DNA from: Polytrichum commune
Taxonomy: Eukaryota; Streptophyta; Polytrichopsida; Polytrichales; Polytrichaceae
Direction of reading: 5' to 3'
Length of the DNA stretch: 64,000 bases
Assembly: GCA_950295325.1 (NCBI GenBank)
Contig: OX485805.1
Location: 43,734,758 to 43,798,757 of the forward strand
A model generated the notes under the pieces. That model worked only from the letters and a program-made list of their open reading frames with translations. It was not told the DNA's origin and did not search any database. How positions within the stretch are numbered: position 1 is the stretch's first letter; every line of letters begins with the position of its first letter. Below are positions 33,748 through 45,730 of this stretch, in pieces. Position numbers and translations under genes: made by a program.

Positions 33748-34348
33748 TCTGTTTTGTGAATTGATTTCCCTTGCATACAGAAAAACGCATCAGTGAAATG
33801 ATGTAAGAGGTTGAGCAGCTAATCTTTTGAAGTAACACTGCATTTCTCCAGGGGTTCTCCAAATATTGAGATGGACGAGGAGACATTTCTGGTCAACCGA
33901 GAGAGAGCTGTCGATTACTTGAACTCTTTGGAGAAGGTAATTATCTTTATAAGCATCTATATAATGATTTCTGCTCATATACTCTATCGGAAGCGTCAAT
34001 ACTGTATATGTTGTGTTCATCAATTTAATGACGACGTTTGCTGATCTCTGTGCCTTCCACTTTTGATTACAGGTCTTCGTGAACGATCAGTTCCTGAACT
34101 GGGATCCGGAGAATCGCATCAAAGTGAGGATTATATCCGCTCGGGCTTACCACTCACTCTTCATGCATAACATGTAAGTACCGATTCTCTGGAAACCGTC
34201 AACCCTTATCTCCCTTCTACAGTACGCCCAGTATGCACACTGAACGCTGGACTCTGCTTTGGCTTTAGCGAAATTTTTGATTTTATGGTTACTCTCGCTC
34301 ACTGTTCACGTGCACAAAGTGCAAGGCCTCTGGCACAACAAACTCTTT
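33748..34348 (+). pseudogene. PEP carboxykinase fragment (two exons with introns)
   Basis: Aligns with 3972-4560 of the PCK locus, introns included. It contains the exon with [20 protein letters not shown] (about 33853-33936) and the exon with [20 protein letters not shown] (about 34073-34173), each still with AG and GT signals. One replacement (V to F) is seen in the first exon. Nothing before or after belongs to PCK. Because introns are kept, it arose by DNA-level duplication, not retroposition. Confidence 0.88.
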
Positions 34349-35199
34349 TTTGTATTAAAGAGTTCATCCACGAATTCCATGCAAAAATACTCTGTTGTCA
34401 TCAATTATTTTTCATCAAGGTTATTTTTTTAATTTTGATTTGATTTTACATGTCAAGCCTTCAAGTCTCCTTCTCTTTTTTCTTTTTATTTACAGTTTTT
34501 TTGTTATAATTATTTCTTTCATTTATTTTTCATCGTATTTATTTTTATTGGATGTAAGAGGACATGTTTCAACCAATAAAATCCAAGTGGACATGTTTGA
34601 AGCAATTATTTATTTATTTATCTATGTATGTAAGAGTACATGAATGAAATGACACCGATTTTAAAGTTTGGTAAGCCAAAAAAGTTAATGGGACTAAAAG
34701 TACAATAGGATAGTTCCAATCTAATTGATTCTCTAGAGTGGCAGAGTGCGGTAGCCTTCCTAATGTCAACTTGGTGGTCCAATTGAAAGAAAGACTTGAG
34801 GCTCCTTGGGACTACAATCTCATACAGTGAGGGAAACTTAACTATCACGGTATGCGGCGTCGGCGGCCGCACGTTATCCGTTGGGCTTCATCCATTTAGA
34901 TTTGGATGGATGAATTTAGATGTGAAGAGGAAGGCTCCTAAGTGATGAGCCTCCTCCTTGGCTTGGCATTCTTGCCAAGTCAAGTCTTGTGAGTGAGTGT
35001 GTGGAGAGAGCTTGTGTGAGGTGAAGATTGCATGTTTTTGCAATAAATCTTGAGTTCTTCTCCCCCTACTTACACTCTTGGATTCTCCCGTGGTGGAGTG
35101 AGAGATAGCTTGACTCGTTGTATGCATTTGAAGAGAGATTTAGAGCTCTTATGAGTGTTTGACTCTCTTCCTTCTTTGTCAAGGTGTGTTGTTTGTGTG
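34349..35199. other. Spacer, T-rich, no gene seen
   Basis: 34400-34630 is very T-rich and 34860-35170 is mixed sequence with many GTGTG and CTCCTCC stretches. I see no gene, no paired ends and no match to other parts of the window. Confidence 0.4.
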
Positions 35200-36790
35200 T
35201 GACTTTGCTATGTTTTAGTGTTATTTGTTAGTGGTAGTTGGTACTCGAGCTGCAATGACACACGATCGCTACTTACACGACATAACTCTAATGGGCTTAT
35301 ATAGGGGACATTCCAACACGAAATGTGCCTCATTTTCAAATGCATTATAGGAGCAAAAGTGGCATAGTCTAGTATCTCTAGAGATAGGGTCAATTGATCA
35401 TCAACCAATTACAATGGTTAATCTATGGGTCGAGGTGTGGTAAGCAACAATGACCTTGTGTTGTGGTGGTTTCAATGTGATCTTGCTTCAAGTACATTTT
35501 ACATTCGTATTTGAGAAAATCCTTGAGGTGGAGGTGATCTAGGTATCCACTCTTTAGCAAGAAAGGCCTCCTTGATATCATCATATGTTAATTTAGATGT
35601 ACTTGGTTTGCAGGGGTGTCCCAATGGGATAGACTCCATGATGTCTTCCACATGGTTGTCGATTCATGCCAAATGTTGAATAATGTTCGGCGAGGTGTCA
35701 ATAAAGTGAGGTTGCTTTATTGACTAACCAAGAGGGGGGGATAGATGGGTGAGCCATGTTGAAAGCCTATAGTGAGCTTGAGAGCATGTATTTCTATGAG
35801 AAGTTCTTGAAATTTTGCCAACAAAATATGATGGGTAGTTGAAGTACGTACTTTGACATGAGACATCATTTGCATATTCGTGCTTGTCTCAAAAACCTTC
35901 CAATTAGAGTTTTTCAAGTCACCTCCTCAAATTGAGTGCCATGTATGATAGTTGGAAGCACCCAAACCTTGAATAGATGAGATTTGAGTTCCTAACACGT
36001 GACTCCAACTATTGCTTCTTTCTCTAAAGTGCCCATCAAGGCTTTCATACCTGCGTTTCTTCAACTTTTATTGGATGGTTCAGAGTATCCATGTGAATAC
36101 AAATCATTCTCAAGGTATTTGTATTAAAAAATTATCTCAATTGGGTCCTTGTATAGGAAAAATTCCTCATGGTTTAATTTCCTTTTAGTGCAGCCAAATA
36201 TCATGATTTTAGTAGTATCTAAATTGAATTCAAAGCTAGAAGAAATGCATAACTCATATAGCTTGTTCAAAAAAAAATTGTAGGCATGCTCCTAATTTAG
36301 AGTAGAATAACACCACCATCAACATAAAGAAGAATGACAACCACTATGTTAAATAAACACGAAGAATCCCCGTTGATCTCGTCCAAATATGTTTCAAGTT
36401 CATCAATACACAAGCCAAATAGTGTGGGAGAGAGGGGACATCCTTCTTTAACACTAGTGTTAGACAATAGTTCACTGTGTGTGTCGCCATTTACTCGTAC
36501 TTTTGCGTAGACTATGGTTTACATGGCTTTAACATCATGTTGTAAATGAGATGGTACACCAAGTCACTGGAGGTATGCCCAAAGCTTGTCACACAAGATT
36601 GTGTCCAAAACGTTTTTGGAAACAACAAAACAAGATTAAAGGCATTGACCTACAAATACTTCTTGTTCAATTGAAATACGTGATGATAAGATGTGGTCCA
36701 AAGTGGATCTACCTTCCTTAAAACATGCTTGTCCTCTCAATTTGACCCCTTTCAATTCTGCCCATTGACTAGTTATTTTCTCTAAACATA
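35200..36790 (-). pseudogene. LINE (non-LTR retrotransposon) reverse transcriptase relic
   Basis: Minus-strand translation, broken by stops and frameshifts, gives in order: RGQACFKEGRSTLDHILSS (near 36740), LGVPSHLQHDVKAM (near 36550), VKEGCPLSPTLFGLCIDELE (near 36420), which is the LINE RT motif before the catalytic loop, FNLDTTKIMIFG (near 36210), and at the 3' end a zinc-knuckle-like LCHFCSYNAFENEAHF, LECPLYK (near 35320). The order and motifs are those of plant LINE ORF2. The endonuclease part is missing. The element is old and inactive. Confidence 0.75.
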
Positions 36791-37136
36791 TTTTCTCTAA
36801 ACATTGACTAATTATTGTGCATGCATTATATGAGATTTTTCTTTAACATGGTGATTGCCGTGGTGATCTTATTTATTTTAATAAAACTAAGAAATATATC
36901 AATGAAATGAAGAATGCTAAAGAAAAACCTCAATTTCAATGAGATTTGGTAGTTCAGTTGAGAAAAATGAAAAAAAATTACTAAGTGTTTTTTTATTGAA
37001 AACTTTCAATTGAGTTTTTCAATTTTTTTTTCATCCACAAATTAATCTACAATCATGGATTAAGAGTATTGCTTAACTTTTTAATTTGACATCTTAAATT
37101 ATGATTTAGTAGGTGAGCTTGTTTTTGAATACAGAG

Positions 37137-37745
37137 ACCGTAGCACATAACTCACAAAATTTAATAAATTTTTATAAGTATGTGAAACATTGAGTCATGT
37201 TTCAAATAAGAATTGGTAATTTTTTTTTCAACATGCAATTGGTAGACAATATGATTTTGAGGCGGAATGATAATTACAAAGGTTAAAGCCAATTGAATTA
37301 GTAACCTTATTTGGATTCTATATACTAGAGAAATTTTTAGAGGGTTTAAATTTAGGCCACGTCCATATGGTCAGAACAAGAATTAGTATTTTTTTCTCCA
37401 CCAAATCATTTTGAAAGCATTTTCCTTCCAAAAAAACAAATTCCAAGTCATATGAAAATCAACTTGATCTTTGAGAGGATTGGCGAAAAGCACGAGCTTG
37501 ATAACTTTTGGTGGAAAACCCCATAGATGTTCATGTCACCAAGCTTGTTACTTCCCCCAAGTAATAAATTTTGTGACAAAGATTGTTTGTGGGTTCCAAA
37601 CACTTCAAGGTCCATATCTTGGAGACAAATTCACCTGCTTATATTGACCGAGAACCTATACTTGAATGGTATGTGGCTAAGGGCTCTTGAAACGGTCACC
37701 AAAACAACATGGCTTCAAAAATACCGGACTACATGCTCAAAATAT
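37137..37745. repeat. Dispersed repeat shared with 14430-15990
   Basis: A compact version of the 14430-15990 repeat, lacking its ~935-bp middle. It starts at TAGCACATAACTCACAA and ends after CACCAAAACAACATGG. It is followed at 37860-38060 by a stretch (TAATGATTAAGATCTTCATATG, CGAACCATCTCGTTCTAA) that matches the flanks of the solo LTR at 45731-46986 and so preserves its approximate empty site. Confidence 0.6.
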
Positions 37746-38060
37746 GATAACCATTATAGGCTCAATTAATAATCCCCTTAGTTTTTTGTTTTCTTTTGTT
37801 TTCTTCTTTTGATGAGGTTATTGAGTTTATTTTGATGAGGTTATTTGAATGACCATTTAATGAGCACGAGAATCACAGTTTTGATAATGATTAAGATCTT
37901 CATATGGGCTTTGAAAAATTATGAAGAAAGTGACTTACGGCCTTATTTGGATTTGCGAACCATCTCGTTCTAATTGCGTGTTTCCTATCCTAGGAGAAGT
38001 GAGCTAGTAAAAAAATTTAAAAATTCTACACCCATCTATCTTACACCATTTTGCTCTAGA

Positions 38061-40249
38061 TGACAAAGGACTCTATTTGTCTTTGAAAAATGCTTGAAAC
38101 TAGTATTTGCAATAACTTCTTAGGCATTTACGGGTTATATTACCCCCGAGCCTTGCAAGTTGGGCAATAATCAAACATGACATTATGGGAACAAGGACCC
38201 TCCGAGAATGGTACTAGTCTAAATTTTTGCACGCAGGTCCATGTTGTTCTCAGAATGAAAAGGCTTGAGGTGAAGTAATTTAAAAATGAGCTTGAGTGCC
38301 TCACTCATGTTGATTTTCAGATCACAAAGTCTTGTTCCAATTAATGGTGCCAACGTTGATGATAGAAAGCTCCTGAAATTGGGTATTCAACTTTCCAGAA
38401 CTTTAAGTGAAGTTAAACAATAATCGCAATTAATTAGCAGTTATATAGGAAGGCGGAGTTCCTGCCAATGTACGGGGACTACCGACATTTAGTTACGAGC
38501 GAGCCGAAATTTTTTGGAGATTTTCGAATAAGTTCGCAATGATTCAGATGAGGTATTGCTGTAATATTGTCAAGATCAGAAATCAACTGGTTCAAGGAAG
38601 AATAGGCCAGCAATATGGCCGGTTGAGGCATCATAGTCAGGATACTTACCGAGTTAATTTCTTAATTTTAGGCGAGTAGCCGAAGGGACTAGGGATAGGG
38701 CAAAATTGTTACTAGGGTGATACTAGAGTCATCACTCATAAGGTCAAAATCATGAAGGCTAATTTACGGTTGGTTCCGTCGTCATTAGGCCGATTAGGGT
38801 TTTGAGGCTCTAAGCAGCCAAGGACCCTCTCTCACAAGTATAAGAAGAGTTTGAGCCCCTTGGGCAAAGTACCTCGCTCCTCCATTACGGTTTTTCTCTG
38901 TACCCCATTCTTGCTCTAAGCTTCCGCCTCTACTCTTGTATTTTCAATTGATGTTTTCAAGCTCCATGCTTGGCTTCAAGCTTAGTGGGTGGTTTCCGAT
39001 CTTGCACCACTTGTCAATCTCGTTCAAGGGCACATTGAATTAAGTGCTAAAATGCTAGTTTTTTTTTCCATCTTTTCTTTTGGTTTTGCAATTGTGGGTA
39101 ATAGTAGTTATGGTGATTGTGGCCATGTCTTGACAAAAGATCGATTGTAGGTCAAGTGATGATGTTTGCGGATGCATGGAGGTTTGAGGAACATTTATGT
39201 TGAATTTTCATGTTGGTGGGTTGTTGTAAGTTGTGGGTGCTTATGTTGGTTTGGGGGATCAAATTCAGTTATCGGTTGTGAGTGATTCAAGGCCCGTTGG
39301 GTTGGAAGCAAAAATTTGGAAGCTATTCTTAGAATTGCTTGGGAGGGGCCAGATGAGAACTTTGATAATATCATTGAAGAGGCAATTCCTTTGTGGAAAA
39401 ATGAAACTAAGTACCAATTCCTATATGCCAACCATTCGCGTTATATGTCTTTTGCAAGTGACGTTTTTGGTTCAATAACTTCAATTATGTTCCCAATTCT
39501 AAGGATGTTGATTAGTTTCAAGGTTGCATGTATTGTTGTACTAACCAACGTCTAAAAAATGTATGCACCCTCTTTGGATCCATACATTTTTCAAAGGCTA
39601 CATTCTTGGCCCCAAAATGGTGGAGGTTTGGCAAGGTTCAACTCCTTCCAAGGATACTTGGAATTTCTTTCAACAAAAATTCACTCCCTTAAAAACATTA
39701 AACCAATTTTACTTTATCTAAATAAAAAATCCGACTTAATATACTTAACTTCGGAAATATACCGAAGTAAAATCTAGAAACTAGGAAAATTGCCGAATGG
39801 TAAAGGTAAAACTCAGAATTTAACCGAGGAAAAAAAAACTGGCTTTCGGTAGCTTCCGAGTGAAAAAATAAAAAATCCGAACCATTTTATAAAAGGTAGG
39901 AAATGTACCGATTTTCGTATAGAACTCCCCGGACTGTGGTTCCTGCAAATTGCTTTGGAAGTCAGCAAGTCAACATTATATAATTTGCAATAAGCTAATC
40001 CAAAGAGCGAGATTTTAACACAATGAAATGTTGTAGATCGGTTTTCAGTTCAAAGAGTAATTGATTTGGAAGTGGTTTGGAGCTGAATGTTGCTACTATG
40101 ATGTGCAATGAATAATAAAAGAAAAGTAATGTCGGGGTTTGGTTTAGGAACCGACGTGAATGGGAGCCCATATATTCCTCTATATTGTGTTCATGTTTGA
40201 CCAAGCGTCACCGTAAGGATATTTTCTCCCTCTTGGAAGGTGGGCTTCT
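38061..40249. other. Spacer with unassigned frames
   Basis: No gene is supported. A frame near 39310-39545 (EGPDENFDNIIEEAIPLWKN, YMSFASDVFG) reads like a piece of real protein, but I cannot name the family. 38390-39050 has no recognisable structure. Confidence 0.35.
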
Positions 40250-43145
40250 TTAGTTTCCAAGAAAAACGCGGTACGTAACATCTAGTGGGTGGGGGGGGGG
40301 GGGGTCTACATGAGGTTGTTTGTTGTCTAGTAGCTTCCTTTTGTTTAGTATTAGGTATGTGAGGTATTTAATGGCAATTTGGTGTAGATGTTTCACAAGT
40401 ATTTTGATCTCGTTTTTGGGTATTTTGAGTTTTTCTAAGTCTTTCATTGGTTGTTCATGAATAGCCCCTCTAACACATGCTGTGATGGTGATGAGAGGGT
40501 TGAATTGCCAGCCGGCTGATCGAAGTGTTTGTACGAGTGGGTTGTATTTAACGGTTTTTTCCCTGTGTGTGGTATTTGGGAATTTGTTGTGGCAATAGGT
40601 GATTTCAATGAATTGTATGACATTTGGTGAGGTTGGCGTTAGGTGGGGGGGGGGTGGCTATTTGTGGGAGCACCTAGTACGCATAGTATGTCCGGATTAA
40701 GTATGGCTAGGCATGTGCATGGTATAGTGGGGCATGTGCATGGTATAGTGGGGCATGTGCATTAGAGTAGCCATTGTGGGACTATGTTGTCTTGTGTTCT
40801 AGAGTTTTGGTTGCTTGCATTTATGAGTGTGTAGTATCTCATGTGTTTATTTGATTGTAGCGTATGTGCAATTTGGTGGACTGCTTTATTATGGAGTGCT
40901 ATACGCAGTCCCTTTATGTGTACCTTTGAACATGTAGAGGGTAGTGTGGCCATGTGTCTATGGTATTTGGGGCATAGTGTACAATTTGGGTTTGCGTATA
41001 AGTTAGGCTAGAAGATATTTTTATGGTGCTGTGAGCCCAATCTTGTGCACACATGTGTTTTTAAACTTAAAAAGAATCATTGATTCCCCTAGTTAGTACT
41101 TTCTCAATCAATTAAAAAGATAAAAAGAGTGAAAGTGATTTCTATTCAATTATTGTGAGTTGTGACATTAGAATAGGAGTTATGTGAGGAATTTATACTG
41201 AAGTTAGATTACGGGTGGAGTAAATCGAATTACTTTGAAGTAACTGAGGGAGTGAATGTGGAATAGAGTTAGGATTAAGTTAGCCCTTAATTTAGTTGTT
41301 TAATGTGATTTGTATTTATTAAATTAAGAAGGGAATGAGGTTGGGTAGTGCCTAAGGAAGGGGGCTTAATCAAGGGTTTTAGTGTTCAAACTGGGATCCC
41401 AACTGTTTGTATTAGGGGGGTCCAACCTCTAAGGATAAACCCCGAGTCAGGATCAAAAGGATGCAGGGAAACCAGGAGGCCTGGGGGACCAGGGAGATTA
41501 ACAAGACTGGGGTGTGCGAAGAGGAGAGGCAGCCAAGGGGCGGCAGGGGATGGTGAAAAACTCCCTCTGGTGCGGTGGTCTAAGATCTGCGAAAGGGGAA
41601 TGGAGCTGGGCCGTGATCCTTGAAGGCAACATTTTGGTCGCAGCTGCAAGCTGCGCTAGATTCGAAGGAGATTCGGAAGGAGGGGAGCTCGACAACTGGG
41701 CTGCAGCCAGGAATGGTGGTATGGGAGAAGGTGGGTGCACACCAACTCTGAGGGGCCGATCCGAGGAAGAATGACAAGGATTGACTGGAGGATGAACTGC
41801 AGCTGGGTGTGAGGAAGGCGGTGTGATTACTTAATGCAGGGTAGATTGAAGAGGAATGCAATGTGAGCATCAAAAAGGAAGATTGGGATGAGGAGGAAGA
41901 ATCAGTTGGGGTGCGCTCGGGGAGTAATCAGTGGCCAAGGAAGGGGCGCACTGGGTGAGGCGAAGAGGAGCTTAACCAGGCTGTGTAAATGTGGCAGTTT
42001 GGATGGAATTCGGCTGCATTTCAATCAGGATCAACCGACCCTTGGAGCAAGGGGTGCGCACCTGCTCACCTCAAGAGGCAGCGCTGGAAGAGACCAGCGG
42101 CCGAGGAGACAAGGGGGTGGTGGCCGACTGTGACGGGCTTTGACAGGTAGGAGGCCCAGTTGGACAACGTGGATTTAAGGGCTAATGGACCAGACTGAGA
42201 GGGGGAGACCGAGTTCGGGTGCCACATCAGGGTGGTTGGGATCCAGGGTTAAAAGCATTACTTAGGCAGGGGAGTAGATGGCCATGAAAATATGGTTGAG
42301 GAGTACAGCTGGGTGGTTTTAGGGGAAAGGTTGGAAGATGTAAGGGCATCAACCCATCACCATATGTTAGGGTGATTCTAGAGTCAAAAGAGGAATGGTT
42401 AATCAAATAGTTGATGTGGGTTTTTGACAAGCTTAGGAGTTGTGTGGTGTGTTAGAGGGATTGGCTAATGTCAGGGAACCCAGGGTTGAGGAGCATTTCT
42501 AAATGCTCCAGTATTTGTAAGTGCAATAAAGGGTTTTATTACATTGATGAGGGTGAATCGTGGTGCCAATCTCTGATGTGAGAAGGTGTGAGAAGAGTAT
42601 GTGAGTGTCAAGCTCTCACTTGGACTACGACGCATAAGGGTGAGGGTTTGGGGCTCACAGGTGCTTACCCATATATTGGGCATATCGGAATTTTAGAGTA
42701 TGTGTGATTTGGGTGTCTGTAGTCCCGGGGTTTTTCCCAAAGTGGTTGGAGAGTTTGTGGTTGATTTGGTCATTGGATGTCTATTTGTCTATGTATGTGA
42801 ATTTGGATTGGGCCAGCCTTAGTTCTTGGTTCTTGTGTTCCTTGTTGATGTATGTTTGTAGGTTGCGTATAGCACCCGTGTGGGAACCTGTCGGGACCCC
42901 ATTGAGACAGTCTAGCGTAGTATGGGCCGTATGTATCCCCGGGGTGTTGGCGGGTTTGTCTAGGAGGGCTCCACCATTTTCTAGTTGATCCGTGATTTCA
43001 TTGCCTATTATGCTTGTATGTTCTATGAGTTTTTCAATTTTTTTTTTTGTGTGTGGACCAAGTTATACGGTTGACTATAGCGGCGATGAATAATTTATCC
43101 GGGTGGTTGTGTTGGGACGATGAGTGTCGTATGTGGTTATGTATT
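40250..43145 (-). pseudogene. Non-LTR retroelement relic with RNase H, split by a solo LTR
   Basis: Minus-strand pieces in order are: RNase H remains near 43140-43080 (IHLIHNHIRHSSS), its end motif HTSIIGNEITDQLENG (43005-42960; HxGxxGNExAD type), PANTPGIHTAHTTLDCLNG, a Cys-containing stretch NPNCTLCPKYHRHM beyond the LTR, LRIALHNKAVHQIAHTL (near 40870), and a C-terminal part with LIEKL-like helices to 40250. Coding resumes across the LTR, one piece on each side of the GGTGC duplication. Stops and shifts are frequent. At 40715-40755 a 22-bp motif (GGGGCATGTGCATGGTATAGT) is tandemly repeated. Confidence 0.65.
41030..42659. mobile_element. Solo LTR, 1630 bp, with GGTGC target duplication
   Basis: Begins TGTGAGCCCAA and ends GGGGCTCACA, with TG...CA ends forming an inverted TGTGAGCC. 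It is flanked by GGTGC at 41025-41029 and 42660-42664. A shorter relative with the same ends lies at 45731-46986. Both share GACTACGACGCATAAGGGTG near the 3' end. No internal retroelement region is present, so it is a solo LTR left by recombination. Several GC-rich open frames inside are chance. Confidence 0.88.
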
Positions 43146-43619
43146 AGATGTATACTATTAATATAATAGATATACTAGATATATTCTTATTATACAGCCC
43201 ATTTCATCCAAGCAATAATAATCTCAAATCATTTTTTTTTCCATGATTATATAGATAGATAGTGGTTTAATAAATTTCCGACAATGATCTCCTTGTGCAC
43301 AAGATTCGAGGTATGTTTTTTCATTTTCTTTTTACTTCATGTTTATGTTGAGATAGGATGACATTGGATGAAAACATGTTTATAATTGTTTCATGTACTC
43401 AAACAAATATTGGATATCAAATACCAAAATGGGTTTCTTATGGATAAAGTAAATCCATATCTACAGTATATATATATAGACACACAAACTAACTCTTATC
43501 CTATACAAATACATTTTTGTATGTTAAATATAAATTAATAAATAGGATATCCTCAATTTTGCACTCTTTGAATGACATGTGTTATTTATTCATGATAAGA
43601 TTTCTTCTAGATTATGGCT

Positions 43620-44007
43620 CTACGGTTTACTGAATTAAATATGATATTTGATTTCATATGGTATTTAACGTCATTGTGGTAATTTTGCGGATGACGCTTC
43701 TAATGAATAAGTGAACACATATTGTCATGGATGATGGACGGTTCATCCATTGGCCAAGACCTTGCCTTCTATTGTCAGCAACTTGTGATGAAATATTGTC
43801 ATGGGTGATTGAAATTTGGATGAAAAATCACTTGGTAAGTGACAATAATTGCAAGACTATAAATCTATAATCCTCCCACAAAATTTACAAGGAATGACAA
43901 ATTTTGTTGGGCTAACATTTACTGTTGGTGACACTATACCGCTGTCCAAAATTAGTATTGAGGAAGACAATTTGAACTGGTGCCACTAAATATCATATTT
44001 AGTGTAG
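43620..44007. mobile_element. MITE of the CTACACTAAATA family, 5' end decayed
   Basis: About 390 bp matching 27729-28087 in the same orientation, ending in CATATTTAGTGTAG. The left end is eroded (CTACGGTTTACTGAATTAAAT). No target duplication is clear. Confidence 0.6.
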
Positions 44008-44279
44008 TCGCCCAATGTAGAATCTTTTAGCATCCACACTTGCAATGGTTGAATTCAACTTGTGGTTGTGAGTCATATAGGATAATTTTCATTTTGCTAT
44101 ATTGTTTATATAATACAAGAAGAAGTGAAGGTTGAAAATCATGAGGTAAAAATAACTTGGAGTTATTTGCAAAATTCATAAGGTTCACTTACCATCCAAA
44201 CATCTAGTGCTCCAAAAAAGGTGCAATGCACATCAAATCTTTAATATATAACAAAAAAATTTACATCCAGATCCTTTTA

Positions 44280-44500
44280 TATGTATATATTAATTGACAT
44301 AGTCTCTTTGTGGGCTAGGTATGCCCTTAACCAATATTTCTCCCACTTGAAGGTTATCAAGTTATTTAGAGTCTTGAAATCCATGAATTTGCTCTTCATC
44401 ATTTTGAGAGGAATCACTTGAACTTTCTCTTTGCATAAAAATCTACTAAGGCCCATTTTGGTCAACATTACATCTTTAACAAGAGGAGAAATTCTTGCTC
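44280..44500 (-). pseudogene. Third copy of the piggyBac-associated acidic frame, decayed
   Basis: Nucleotide homology to 1480-1661 and 30690-30870 (GACATAGTCTCTTTGTGGGCTA, CATTTTGAGAGGAATCACTTG). The original frame is disrupted by small deletions, and a different minus-strand frame happens to be open. It shows that the piggyBac-associated segment spread more widely than the duplicated block. Confidence 0.6.
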
Positions 44501-45228
44501 CATTGAATCCAACCCTTATATTTATTGTTATTAGTTTTAGGGTTTGTAGAGGTTTAAGCTCACCCATTGAGCCAAATCCTCCTTCCTAATCTTTAGTACT
44601 TACATTGACCCTTCTCCAAATGTCTGTATATATTCTAAATGTAGTCTTGAATGGGTTGAAGTAGGAGATGTTAAGGGATTGCAATTCATGTGGGGTGGGT
44701 GAGGGAAGACACAATGTATCAATGCTAAATTTGTGTGTTTTCTTAAGAACCTCTATAGAGACATAATTTTTATGCCATAAAAAATGGGGATTGATATTTC
44801 CACACCTTTTTTGGCTAGATTCATACCTTTTTGCCGGTTCGGTTGCCGTGTCACTGAGGCGCTATATATGAGATTCTTCATGGTGCATCCGGACCGTTGA
44901 TCCACCAAGGCCCATCCAAGGGCCTCAATGATCCTAGGTGGCGGTGGCGGTGGGGTGGGGGACGGGGGTGGTGCTTGCCACCAAGGCGGGGTGGGGCCGT
45001 GGGCCTCATGTCTTTTTTGGGGAGGCCGGATTTAGGATGGTGTCGGGCCTAGTGGCTAGGCGGGCCCAGTGGCTAGGCCTACTTATTATATAACTAGTTG
45101 GTTACCCTTACTCTACTTACTAAATAACTAGTTGGTTAGCCTTACTCTACTTACTAAATGACTAGTTGGTTACCCTTACTCTATTTACTAAATGACTAGT
45201 GGTTACCCTTACTCTACTTACTAAATAA

Positions 45229-45572
45229 CTACACTAAATAGGTAGATTAGTGTTAGATGAAGATTAGTGTTAGATGCAATAGTTACCTAAAACACTAATT
45301 TTCAACTGATATTACAATTAGTGTTTGAATGGGGTTTGAACAAATTATACCTTTTACGAGGTTCTCATATTCTTCTTCCTTCAATTCTTCATTCCAAGAT
45401 TTACAAAATATCATCTAACACTAAATGCGCTCATGTAAATATTTAAAGTTACTACTTGGTACAAATAGTGTTAGAGTTGACATTTAGTGTTCTAACACTA
45501 TAGAGACAATTTACATTTAGTGTTTTCGTCGACTATTAGTATTTCCAACACTAATCTACCTATTTAGTGTAG
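45229..45572. mobile_element. MITE (CTACACTAAATAGG ends), left arm copy
   Basis: A 344-bp element with ends CTACACTAAATAGGTAGATTAG and the reverse complement. It occurs again at 47234-47577 in inverted orientation, as part of the arms of the larger element. The interior is rich in AACACTA and TTAGTGTT. Confidence 0.75.
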
Positions 45573-45730
45573 TTGGTTAGCCTTACTCTACTTATGGTCA
45601 CTCTTCTTAATTGGACATGTATATTTGAGTGGTATATGTGCAAGTCTTGAAGTTAGGTATGGACACCTATATGATAATTATTGACACCATAATCTTCACT
45701 TTGATAATGACTAAGATATTCATATGAGCT

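Noticed and set aside
40289-40304. Run of G in GGGTGGGGGGG...
   Set aside because: A simple homopolymer within a retroelement relic; likely slippage, no further structure.
41348-42133. Cluster of GC-rich open frames on both strands
   Set aside because: They lie inside a solo LTR with clear ends and target duplication, and show no domain or codon bias that I recognise.
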